Source: Choricystis sp. odSpoLacu1 (lineage: Eukaryota; Chlorophyta; Trebouxiophyceae). Taken from it: DNA of 64,000 bases. A program made the translations under genes and the position numbers. Positions 55,558 through 64,000 of this stretch are shown here, piece after piece. A model generated the notes under the pieces. The model was given only the letters and a program-made list of their open reading frames with translations. It was not told the origin of the DNA and ran no database searches. Position 1 is the first letter of the stretch. Every line of letters starts with the position of its first letter. The stretch spans positions 434,001-498,000 of the forward strand of contig OY253656.1 of the NCBI GenBank assembly GCA_958009055.1, written 5' to 3'.

Positions 55558-56677
55558 ATGGCTGCCCTCGCCTGCGTCGACAGGCTGGCCTCGTCCCTCG
55601 CGTTCTTCCCCCCGGACCCGCCCTCCTACTGCCTGCGCGTGTCCAAGACGACGGACGCGTCGTCGTCCGTCATCGTGGCCCCCACCCAGCGTGGTGTGCC
55701 CCCGCCGCCGGCGGGTGTGCGGTGCGCGACCCTGCAAACCGACCACGCGACGGTTGTCCTGGCCGCGCACTTGCCACCGCCCGCTGGCGCACCCTCCCCC
55801 TCGTCTCGCGTCCTGGTGTTTGCAAATGGCAACGCGGTGGACCTGGCGCAGACGCTGCCCTTTGCGTCCGCACTCGGCCGCGCGCTGCGCGTCGGCGTCG
55901 TCGCCTTTGACTACTCTGGCTACGGCGCGTCCACGGGCACTCCCTCCGCCGCCAACGCGGTGCGTGACTTGGCAGCCGTGTGCGCGTGGACGGTGGACAG
56001 TCTGAAATACGAACCTGGTGCCATTGTGTTGTACGGCCAATCGATTGGAACCGGCCCCGTCGCCGCGCTGGCTGCTGATGCCGCCTCCCCCAAGCCGCGC
56101 GTGTGGAAGGGGGGGCCGGGGGCGGGGTTGGGGGGGGTCATCCTGCACTCGCCCCTGGCGTCCGGGGTGCGCGTGTTCAAGGTGAGTTGTGTGGTTGGAG
56201 AGGGGAGGGTGGGAGGAGAGAGAGAGAGGGATTTTTGCGCAGGACGGGTCCGACGCACTCACACACCCACCCACCACCGAAACCCCACTCTCCCCTTCTT
56301 TCCCCCAGCCGCACTGGAGGTTTTGGCCGGCCTGGCTCGACATCTTCCCCGTCGTGTCGGCCGCGAAACGCATAGATGGTTCGTGCGTTTTCGTGTGTTG
56401 TGATTGGCTGTGGCGTCTTTGCCCTCTCTTTTTCATCGCTCAACCCCCCACCCAACACCCACACTCAGCCCCCCTCCTCGTCCTCCACGGCAAGCGGGAC
56501 GCCGTCGTCCCCTTCGCCTGCGGCGAGGCGGTCGCGCGCGCCGCGCGCGCGGGCGTGGAGGACCACCTTTTTGTGGAGACCGCGGGCCATGACGACGTGG
56601 AGGCGGCGCCCGAGTACCTGCCCCGCATCAAGCGCTTTTTGGAGACTGAGGCGAGGCGGGCGGGAGAGAGAGAATGA
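55558..56677 (+). CDS. ABHD17-like serine hydrolase
   Basis: Exons 55558-56181, 56309-56378 and 56469-56677 join to 300 aa. Conserved: FFPPDPPSYCLRV, FANGNAVDLAQTLPFA, VVAFDYSGYGASTGTPS, LYGQSIGTGPVAALA (nucleophile Ser about 161), GGVILHSPLASGVRVFK, WLDIFPVVSAAKRID, LLVLHGKRDAVVP (Asp) and ETAGHDD (His). These are the marks of ABHD17/FAM108, which in animals removes palmitate from membrane proteins such as N-Ras. The Cys-rich N-terminal cluster of animal ABHD17 is reduced here, so membrane attachment may differ. Confidence 0.88.
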
Positions 56678-56795
56678 TCAAAATTTTTGTGTGCTGGTCG
56701 AGGCAGCTCTCTTCTGTGTGAAAATACAGTCAGTTTCGAAAAACGACACTCTTTCCGCCTTTTTCTCTCTGCGCGCCCGCCCGTCTCCGCCACAC

Positions 56796-58812
56796 ATGGC
56801 GACCTCCAGCGGTGGGCGTCCCCCCCCTGCCTCGCCTCCTGCCCCGGGTGAGCCTTTTTTCTCTCGCTCTGGGCGTGGGGCGCTGGCCCCAATTGCGTCG
56901 CCCATCGGATTTTCGTCCCCCATCCTCTCTCTCTCACGCTCTCTTCCCCTTGCCACACACAGACACAACCGACCTGACCGAACACGAACTCCTGCTCAGC
57001 CTGGCGGCAGAAGCCGCGCGCTCGCCGCCCGCCCCCGAGGCCGGCGTCGCGGCGTCGCCTCCGTCGCCCCCCCGGCAGGCGCCCCCGCCCCCGCCAGCCC
57101 CGCATACAACAGCGGCTGCAGCTCTGCGTGCAGAGGCTGCGGCGGCTGCCTCATCCTCCTACACCGAGCCTCTGTCTGGGCTGCGCGTATCGCACGCGCT
57201 CACCCCGCGCGGCGCCCTGGCCACCGCCGTCGCGGCTGCAGCCGCCCGCTTTGGCAAGCTGCCCCTGGCTGTGGCCATGCTCCGCGGCGGCGGGGAGGGT
57301 GCCCCCGTGGCCACGGTGGGCGTGGTGGTGGCGGCCGACGCAGCGCCGCGCACCGATCGCTGCGGCGCCCCCCACACCATTTTGGCGCTGTCCGACCTGG
57401 ACGGCACCCTGGCCCGCCTGTGCCTGCGGGGGCGCGCCCTGGAGTCGGGGGCGGGGGTGGGCGTGGGTACAGTGGTCGGAGTGGTGGGGCCGCGGTTGGC
57501 AAAACCCTCTCCCCTCTCCTCCTCCTCCTCCTCCAAACGCCCGGCCCCCGCCCTGCTCACCATCGACTCCGCCTCCTGCCTGCTGGTGTTGGGGCGAGCG
57601 CGCGACTGTGGCCGCTGCGCCGCCCCTGTGGGGCCCCCGGGGAGCGGCCAGCGGTGTGGCGCCCCCGTCAGCGCCGCCCGCGGCCCCGTGTGCCGCCGCC
57701 ACGCGGCCGGGGAGGCGGTGCGGCTGAGGCCAGGGCAGGGCGCCCTGGCGGACTGCGGCCTGGCGGCCCACGTGGCGCGCGGGTTGAAGCGGGGGCGTGC
57801 AGGCGGCCGCGCCACCCCCTCCAACTGCGACCCCGTCGCCCCCCTGCCGCCCGCGGCCGCGGTATCGGCTGCGTCCGCGTCCACGGGGGGGCGCGATACG
57901 CACGGCGTGCGGTTTGTGGAGGCGACGGTGACGGCGGCGGCGGCAGCGGCGGCCGCACGCGGCGGCGTGTCGGCGGCCGCCGCCGCGCGCGCGTGGGTCA
58001 AGGCGCCCGCCGTGGGGCGGCTGGGCGGGCGGTTGAGTAAGGACGCTGCCAATGCTGCGAATGACGATGACGCGTTTGTGGAGCTGGCGGGCGATGACGA
58101 CGACGACGACGGCGCGGCCGCCCCGCCGCCTCCTCCCCCCCCTCTGCGCACCCGCCCGCCGCCCCAGAGGCGTGTGTTCGACCCCAACCGCGTGGAACGG
58201 TCGTCATCCGCTCAACGTGCCGCGCTGGCGGCGCTGCGGCGCGGCAAGCAGGGCGCGGCGGAGGGCGGCACGGCAGGCGTCGGCAGCCGCCGCGCCTCGT
58301 CGACTGCCGCCGCGCCATCGTCTTTCGAGGCCGCGTTCGCCAGCGTCGCCTCTGTCGGCCACTCTAATACCGCCCGCCCCGTGTCCCGCTACGGCGCGGC
58401 AACAGGGGACGCGGCCCCGAGCGGCCTGGACGCGACACTGGCGTCGCTAGGGGAGAAGGATGGGCAGCACCAGCGCGCCGCGACGCTCTTCAGACTGCCA
58501 GTCAAGAGTGTCACGTGCGCCGTCTGCCGCTACACCGCGGAAGCGCCGCACCCGGCGTGCGCGGCGGGCGGCCACGCGCTGGTGTGGGGCAAGGCGACGA
58601 AGCGCTGGTTTGCGTGTGGCGGGTGTGGGTGGCGGACTGCGACGCTGGGCGCGCGCCACCCCGCGCACGCGTGCCGCAAGTGTGGCGCCACGGCCTTCAA
58701 GCGGGTGGCCGCTGCCAAGGACAGGGCGGCCGTGGAGGTGGAGGGGCTGGCCGAGCGGGCGGCGTTCCTGCCGCGCGGGGAGGAGGTGCCGCTGTCGGTC
58801 AAGGACTGGTGA
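56796..58812 (+). CDS. MCM10: MCM10 replication initiation factor
   Basis: Exons 56796-56847 and 56963-58812 join in phase 1 to 633 aa. An acidic N-terminus (DLTEHELLLSLAAE) and a Pro/Ala linker precede the OB-fold domain (SGLRVSHALTPRGALA, LPLAVAMLRG, TILALSDLDGTLARL, PSCLLV-like strand), then the zinc finger (CGRCAAPVGPPGSGQRCGAP, ending CRRH, about 233-266). A C-terminal zinc-binding region with five Cys pairs (CAVCRY, CGGCGW, CRKCG) lies at about 535-600. MCM10 binds CMG helicase and polymerase alpha at origins. No frame correction is needed. Confidence 0.9.
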
Positions 58813-58820
58813 AGAGAGGT

Positions 58821-58850
58821 GTTAAAAGTGTTTATAAACTTTTTAACACC
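58821..58850 (+). terminator. Imperfect hairpin after MCM10 stop
   Basis: Starting about 10 nt past the MCM10 stop, GTTAAAAAGTGTTTATAAACTTTTTAAC forms an AT-rich palindrome of roughly 13-bp arms. A 3'-end processing or histone-like stem is possible, but its role is not established. Confidence 0.4.
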
Positions 58851-59400
58851 GAGAGAGATCTGCCACTGTTTTTTTTTTTTTTTTTTGGTTTTGGTAAAGT
58901 TATCAAGTCTTGCGCATCACAGCGGGTGGGTTGGGTTGTGGGGTGGGGGGTGGGGGGAAAAGACGCGAGCGCGCAAGGGCAGCGTCAAGACGACGCCCCG
59001 AGAGCGCTCTCTCGCTCTCTCGCTGCCCCCTTCCCCTCCAGGCCTCGATTCTCCCTCTCTCCCCGCCCTCCTCTCTTCTCTGCTTGCAGGTTTTTCGACT
59101 TTTGTTATCCTTTTGCCCGGGGGGGGCGGGGAGGGAGGGAGGGGGCAGAAAGTGCCCCCTCCCGCTCCCCCCCTTCTCCCCGCAGTTCCTTTTTTGTGGT
59201 GTGGCGGTGTGCGGTTGCCGACGATAACGAAAGAAAAAAAAAAGGGCCGTACTATACGTAGAATGAAATGAGGTGAAAAAAAGGGGGCGACAAACGAAGT
59301 GTAAGTAGGTTGTACGTAGATGGGGGGTTGGGAACACACACACGCCAACACGTGCGCGCGCGCGCACACCGCACGACGAAAAAAAGCGTCGGCCACACAA

Positions 59401-59425
59401 CACACACACACACACACACACACAC
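59401..59425. repeat. (CA)n microsatellite
   Basis: A perfect CA dinucleotide tract of 12 units lies in the MCM10-AP2 intergenic gap. Confidence 0.9.
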
Positions 59426-59779
59426 GATACATTCTCCAAGGGACATGGCTCGGGCGGGCAAATGACAACAGGGGGTCGGGTATAGGGCGGGCATGAAAGG
59501 GGGGGATGAATAAGAGGGGGCGGGGGGGTCGATAGGGAGCAAAGAAGGCCAAGGGGGGGGCAGGGGGGGTTGGCATGTGTCATCGCTCTCACTCTCTCAC
59601 TCTCTCGCATGATTGTTTTTGTGGTCTCGGGGAAAGGGGGGCAAAATGGTGGCAAAAAAGGACCGGGAAAGTCGCGATCTCGGGCGTTGGATTTGTTTTT
59701 GTTTGTGGGGGGGGAGGGGGGCTCACACACAAAAAATACAGTTTTTGTTGGTTAAATAGGGTCGTGTCTCCACCCCAAC

Positions 59780-61822
59780 TCACATGCCGGCATCGTGCTT
59801 GGGCTCGGCGCGCGGCGTGGACGCGAGCAGCGCGCGCGGCGTGAGAGGGTCGTCGAGGCCAGACGCGCCAAACAGGCCCAAGTCCTCGCCCCCGATCTGC
59901 ACGGTGGCGCGGAAGGGGGAGTCGGGCATGCCGTGGCCCGCGGCCGCGGCGGCAGCAGCTGCGGCGTGCAGGTGGTGGTGGTGCGCGGCCGCCGCAGCCG
60001 CGGTCATGGTCGTGCCGCCGCCGCGGGGCGTGCCGCCCAGCCCTCCCAACAACGCCGACGCAAACGCAGCCGATGTGGGCGTCATGCCGGCGGGCGGCGT
60101 CAGGCCGGTGGCCAGGTGGGCGGGGGGGTGGGGGCCGAGCTCGAGCGGGGCGGGCGCCGAGAGGCGGGCGGGGGACGTGCGCGCGGCGGCGGTCGCGGCC
60201 GCCGCGCCACTCACCGTCCGCACCGTCAGCGGGGGCGGCGCGCCCGGGGGATGCACCCCCTCCGCATACTGCAGCGCCGACAGGGACGCCGAGTGGCGCA
60301 GGCCGGGGGAGGGCGGGCGGGCGGAGAGGTGGGGGTGCGGCGCGAGGGAGGCCGCGGCGGCGGCGGCAGCGGCCGCAGCTGCCACCGCAGCGGGCGGCGG
60401 GGCGGCCGCGTACACGTACCCTCCCCCCGCTACAGCTGCAGCCGCCAGGTCGGGCTCGCTCATGGTGCGCGCGATGGCGCGGGCGAGGGGGGAGGGGGGG
60501 CCGTAGGCAGAGGCGCCAAACCCGCCCTGCGGCGCCACCCCACCGCCAGCCGGCGGGTGGGCGATCAGCATGGGCAGCGCGCGCGACCCCCGCCTCCGCA
60601 CCGCAGCCGCGCCCCTGCCCCGCCCTGCGCCGGTGGAGGCGCCGCCGTACGGGGCCAGAGGGGGGAGGGTGCGCGCCGACAGGGGGGACGGCGTGCCGTC
60701 AGCCGACGGCCCTCCCGCCGCCCGCCGCCGCTTGGGGGCGGGCATGCCGGGGGGCGTGCCCGAGGAGGCGATGGCGCCCGTGTCAAAGGTCAGGCCTTCT
60801 CCAGGAATGACGCCCGGCGGCGGGCCGTCACTTTTAAAGTTGACAAACGAGCGCGCCTCCGCCGGCTTGAGCCGCCACACGGCGGCATCGTACGCGTGGG
60901 CGGCGCCATCCTCGGTGTCGAACAACTCTCTATATGCCCAGCGCCGGTTGACCATGACCTTGGCCTCCCACTTGCCCTTTTTGCGCGAGACGCCACGGTA
61001 GCGCGACGACTTGTCCATGGGTTTCACGCCCAGGGCGCGCTGCAGAGCTTCCCGGCCCAGGCCGGCGTAAGCGGCGGGATCATCCCCCGTGTAGGCTTCG
61101 GGCGGGAAGTTGGTTTGAGCGTCGTGGCCGTGGAGGGCCAGCGCAACGCGGTCGTACACGCGCGCCGCGTCCTCCTCTGCACCATAGTAGCCCAGGTGCG
61201 TGACTTTGCCATGCACCAGGATGCGGGCCTGCCACTGGTTGCGCCGGTTGGAGGCGCCCACCCCCATGAAGCGAGAGGTGCGGGCGCGGGAGCAGAAGCG
61301 CCTGCGCGGCGCTTTGGCGCGCTCAGATTTGAGGGCCGTCTTGACGTCGTCGCGCGATTTGCCCACCAGGTCGGGCACCGCTGCGTCCGCGTAGTCGGCC
61401 ATGGGGAAGTTGGTGGTGCAGTGGGGGGCGTCCCGGCCGAGGAGGCCGATGGCGGCGCGGTCGTACGCACGGGCCGCCGCCTCCTCCGTCTCATAGTAGC
61501 CCACGGAGACGCCCGACTTGCCGAGGGACGCCACCTTGATTTGCACGCGCCACTTGCGCTTTTTGCGGTCGAAAGAGACACCGCGGAAGCGGGACTTGAG
61601 GCCGGAGGGGCCGCCGTCGCCACGCGCGGCCGCGGTGGCGGCTTTGGCGCGGGCGGCGACGCCGGCATCGGATGGACGTGGGCGCAAGCCACGGCCGCCA
61701 GCCGAGGAGGGGGAGGGAGGGAGGGAGGCGTCATCGTCGTGGCCGTCGTCGTCGTGGGGGGTGGCCAGCGCGGCGGCCAACGCTGTCTCGTCGTTGGGCG
61801 TTAAAGGGGCGAGGTCGGCCAT
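59780..61822 (-). CDS. Triple AP2-domain transcription factor
   Basis: Single exon, 680 aa. Three AP2 DNA-binding domains occupy about 75-135 (SRFRGVSFDRKKRKWRVQIK, GYYETEEAAARAYDRAA), 181-240 (SRFMGVGASNRRNQWQARIL, LGYYGAEEDAARVYDRVA) and 277-335 (SRYRGVSRKKGKWEAKVMVN, FDTEDGAAHAYDAAV). The remaining half is Ala/Pro/Gly-rich with His runs and looks like a disordered regulatory region. Plants usually carry one or two AP2 domains; algae often have more. ATG at 61822 is preferred; the frame stays open upstream to 62032, but that part is leader-like. Targets unknown. Confidence 0.88.
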   Translation of the reverse strand: MADLAPLTPNDETALAAALATPHDDDGHDDDASLPPSPSSAGGRGLRPRPSDAGVAARAKAATAAARGDGGPSGLKSRFRGVSFDRKKRKWRVQIKVASLGKSGVSVGYYETEEAAARAYDRAAIGLLGRDAPHCTTNFPMADYADAAVPDLVGKSRDDVKTALKSERAKAPRRRFCSRARTSRFMGVGASNRRNQWQARILVHGKVTHLGYYGAEEDAARVYDRVALALHGHDAQTNFPPEAYTGDDPAAYAGLGREALQRALGVKPMDKSSRYRGVSRKKGKWEAKVMVNRRWAYRELFDTEDGAAHAYDAAVWRLKPAEARSFVNFKSDGPPPGVIPGEGLTFDTGAIASSGTPPGMPAPKRRRAAGGPSADGTPSPLSARTLPPLAPYGGASTGAGRGRGAAAVRRRGSRALPMLIAHPPAGGGVAPQGGFGASAYGPPSPLARAIARTMSEPDLAAAAVAGGGYVYAAAPPPAAVAAAAAAAAAAASLAPHPHLSARPPSPGLRHSASLSALQYAEGVHPPGAPPPLTVRTVSGAAAATAAARTSPARLSAPAPLELGPHPPAHLATGLTPPAGMTPTSAAFASALLGGLGGTPRGGGTTMTAAAAAAHHHHLHAAAAAAAAAGHGMPDSPFRATVQIGGEDLGLFGASGLDDPLTPRALLASTPRAEPKHDAGM

Positions 61823-62534
61823 AGTGTCTTTTGATTTGGGATAAAAAAATGTAAAGCAACCAGGAGGGGTGGCACAACGCGGGGGCACAGCGCCGCGGGC
61901 CGGAGGTGGGGGAAGGTCCTGCGGAGGAGGGAAACGAGGGGAGCGAGTGAGGTCAGGTCGCGTGCTGGCGGAGGCCTGCTCTCTCTCCCCTCCCCCCTCC
62001 ACCTCCCAATCCTCCCGCTCGGGAGCCCACACATGTCAACACAGTGTGTCGGGGGGGTCGCGCGTCAGCCGCAAGGCCGCGCCAGACGACAGGGAGGGGT
62101 GCACGGGCGGGCCGCGGACGCCTTTTGGCTTTGCCCCCAGCGGCGCCCTCCGCCTCCGCCCCGTGTGCCGTCACACGCCACGACCACCCATCTCATCCCG
62201 CCACATGCATCCCTCGACACGCGCACGGCGTGCGCGAGGCGTGAATGAGGGCGTCCGGGGGGGCGCGGGGGCGCACAAAGGGCGGCCTCCGCAACGCAGA
62301 GTGGGACAAAGGCCGTGCCCCCCGCGCGCGCTGCCGCCTCCACGCGCCACCGCGATGTCGCGTCGCCGAGACATCTGCTACTCACCCGCTCGCTTGACGG
62401 CGGTGGGTCAGCCCAGGAGCGCTTGTGGGAGGCGGGCGGAGGCCCAGCTGCGCGCGTGAATTCCACCACTTGTGTCTGCGTTCCTTTTTTTCTTGCCGCA
62501 ACAACTCGCTTCGTTTTTTCCCTGCCTGCTGACG
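61823..62534. other. Divergent gap, AP2 factor / PGP synthase
   Basis: 712 nt between two starts, with no supported gene. It holds both promoters. The proximal 200 nt stay open in the AP2 frame but look like leader. Short GC-rich palindromic words occur near 62220-62300. Confidence 0.5.
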
Positions 62535-63374
62535 ATGCGTTCAACCCTCCCATCCGCCCGCTCGTACCGTCCTGCGTGTCGACCTCTGGCCACACGCCGG
62601 TGCCCGCCTCCCGCGGCCGCCAGCGCACGCGCTGACCCACCCCCCCTCCTCACCCTGCCCACCGTGCTCACACTGGCCCGCGTGGCGGCGGTGCCACTGC
62701 TGGCGTTTGGTGAGTGTTGTGTGACGGGGAATGTGTGTGTGGAGGGGCGCCAAAGCCGCGAGGATGGATGACTTAAAAGAAGCCGACCCCCTCTTCTCCC
62801 CTCAGCCTGGTTCCGCGCCCCCCCAAAGACCGCCCCCCTCATCACCGCCTCCATTTTTGCGGGGGCCTCGGTCACCGACGCCCTGGACGGCGCCCTGGCC
62901 CGGGCGTGGGGGGTGTGCACCCCGTTTGGCGCGTTTTTGGATCCTGTTGCCGACAAACTGGCCACGACAACGGCTCTCGTCTTGTTAGCGTCCCGCCCGG
63001 CACTCGCAGGCATCGCGTCTCAACACCCGTGGCTCATCCCAGCCTGCACGGCGGCCGTCGTTGGCCGAGAAATCGCCATGTCAGCACTGCGCGAGTGGGC
63101 GGCGGCAGCCGGCCCGTCGGCACGCGCTGCCGCCGCCGTCTCCCTGGCCGGCAAAGCCAAGACAGCCCTGCAAATGGTGGCCATTGTCGCCCTGCTGGCG
63201 GCCAGCGGGCGGCCGTGCTGCGCGCCCAAGGCGGGGGTGGGGGCTCTGTTTTACGCAGCGTGTGTCTCCGTCGGCACACCCGCCCTCGTCGCGGGCACGC
63301 TGCTGGGGCTGGTGTCGCTGGGGCAGTACTTGGGGGCGCTGTGGCCCTGGTTGAGCGGGGCGAGGAGCGATTGA
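62535..63374 (+). CDS. CDP-alcohol phosphatidyltransferase, probable PGP synthase (plastid)
   Basis: Exons 62535-62709 and 62806-63374 join in phase 1 to 247 aa. A basic Ser/Arg/Pro head of about 35 residues (MRSTLPSARSYRPACRPLAT) resembles a transit peptide. LLTLPTVLTLARVAAVPLLAF is the usual opening. The catalytic motif DALDGALARAWGVCTPFGAF then LDPVADK fits D-x2-DG-x2-AR-x8-G-x3-D-x3-D, with all acidic residues present. Several membrane spans follow. Such enzymes make phosphatidylglycerol phosphate from CDP-diacylglycerol and glycerol-3-phosphate; in plastids this supplies thylakoid phosphatidylglycerol. Confidence 0.88.
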
Positions 63375-63457
63375 GAGTGGGAGAGACAGGGGTGCCTCGC
63401 GTGAAAAACCATCCAAAGCTCGTTTTTTCTTTCTTTCATGGTTCATGCTTCACAACT

Positions 63458-63980
63458 TCACAACGCGTGCGCGCGCCCAGTGCTCACCGCGCCACACAGC
63501 AACGCCTCCCACGCGCTGGCGTCGGTGCCGGGCCCCCTGCCCCCCGCCGACTCGAGCGACAGGGCGGCCCCCTCCGTGCATGTCAGCGCCAGACTCTGCA
63601 CCACCGCCTCTGCGACCGCGATCCGGGACGTCTGCCCATCCAGCACGTCGTCCGACGCCGCCACCACCGCCCTCGCGTCGTCCGCGGTGGCGCGGAGGAG
63701 GGTGTTCAAGTCGTACGAGGTGTAGGGGCCGTCTGTGAGGCGGCCAGGGCGGAGCACCGTCCACGGCAGGCCGGATTCGGTTAAAGCTTGTTCCCCCGCC
63801 GCTTTCGCGGTCAGCACGCCAAACGCGTTCAGAATGGAGTACGGGATGCGGTCGGCCCGGCGCACGCCGGCTGAGGAGACGAGGATGAAGCGACTGAGGG
63901 AGGCGGCGGCCACCGCTGCGGCGATCAAATTTTTGACGCCCACCTCATCCGTCTCCTTGGGGCCGTTGCCCCCCTTCCAC
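63458..63980 (-). CDS. NAD(P)-binding Rossmann protein, partial (runs off window)
   Basis: The last exon, 174 codons, begins at an acceptor (CCCGCAG) at 63981-63983, and the gene continues past the window. Residues start WKGGNGPKETDEVGVKNLIA, then FILVSSAGVRRADRIPYSIL, AAGEQALTESGLPWTVLRPG and RLTDGPYTSYDLN, as in atypical SDRs of the TIC62/Ycf39 and plant chloroplast NAD(P)-binding type. The N-terminal GxxGxxG loop must lie outside. It converges with the PGP synthase gene (83 nt). It is related to the gene at 53229 but not a close duplicate. Confidence 0.85.
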
Positions 63981-64000
63981 CTGCGGGACGGAAACGCGGT

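Larger units (their letters stand above)
58813..59779. other. Convergent gap, MCM10 / AP2 factor
   Basis: 967 nt between two stops. It contains T18 at 58869-58886, a short inverted repeat at 58821-58850 (GTTAAAAAGTG-type arms, possible 3' hairpin), G-rich stretches and a CA tract at 59401-59425. Polypurine strings dominate and no gene is supported. Confidence 0.55.

Noticed and set aside
59401..59425. CA repeats here and elsewhere as CRISPR or tandem gene arrays
   Set aside because: They are simple microsatellites with no spacers or unit structure.
59795..61804. 669-codon plus-strand frame antisense to the AP2 factor
   Set aside because: The AP2 domains lie on the other strand; this one is a low-complexity shadow.
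61823..62032. Upstream extension of the AP2 factor to 62032
   Set aside because: The added part is Pro/Arg-rich leader-like sequence; ATG at 61822 has a better context and precedes acidic protein-like sequence.

Overview
This is a gene-dense stretch of nuclear DNA from a GC-rich, photosynthetic eukaryote, most probably a small green alga of prasinophyte or Prasinoderma grade. Eukaryotic features: most genes are split by short introns (about 80-350 nt) with GTGAGT- or GTGCGT-type donors and C-rich tracts before CAG. Plastid features: a plastid-type pyruvate dehydrogenase E1 alpha, an ABCI10-like ECF ATPase, a parvulin-rhodanese protein and a presumably plastid PGP synthase. Green-lineage hints: a VGT1-like sugar porter, a triple-AP2 factor and a CCHC-containing TIPIN. 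A MAK-type kinase suggests a cilium now or in its ancestry. The genus cannot be decided from the sequence alone.

Layout. 0-9 kb: an Ala-rich coiled-coil protein, CIA2 (Fe-S assembly), three tiny membrane proteins, an alpha/beta hydrolase and a DOT1-like methyltransferase. 9-21 kb: a secreted GH8 glucanase, an MscL channel with a zinc ribbon, the ECF ATPase, the sugar porter, the parvulin-rhodanese protein, PARN deadenylase and TIPIN. 21-38 kb: a large Sec7 ARF-GEF, a second Ala-rich protein, glutamate decarboxylase, DUS3, a peroxisomal dienoyl-CoA reductase, the MAK-like kinase and NAD kinase. 38-47 kb: PDH E1 alpha, a divergent syntaxin/alpha-SNAP pair, three PMP3-like proteolipids and a KCTD-type BTB protein. 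47-64 kb: UBE2O-type E2, a CX3C-rich protein, ABT1/ESF2, two NAD(P)-binding proteins, a glyoxalase-fold protein, an ABHD17-like hydrolase, MCM10, the AP2 factor and PGP synthase.

Functional themes are vesicle traffic (ARF-GEF, syntaxin, alpha-SNAP), replication (TIPIN, MCM10), RNA and ribosome biology (PARN, DUS3, ABT1) and organelle metabolism. Genes alternate strand, and most intergenic gaps are 100-400 nt.

At least ten coding exons need a one-base correction to stay in frame, and many of the breaks lie in long C or G runs. I read these as consensus indels, not pseudogenes. I saw no tRNA, rRNA, transposon or CRISPR array. No single locus is convincingly a new system. The best leads are the Ala-rich coiled-coil pair, the CaaX-tailed PARN, the PMP3 cluster, the tiny membrane-protein trio and the CX3C-rich protein.
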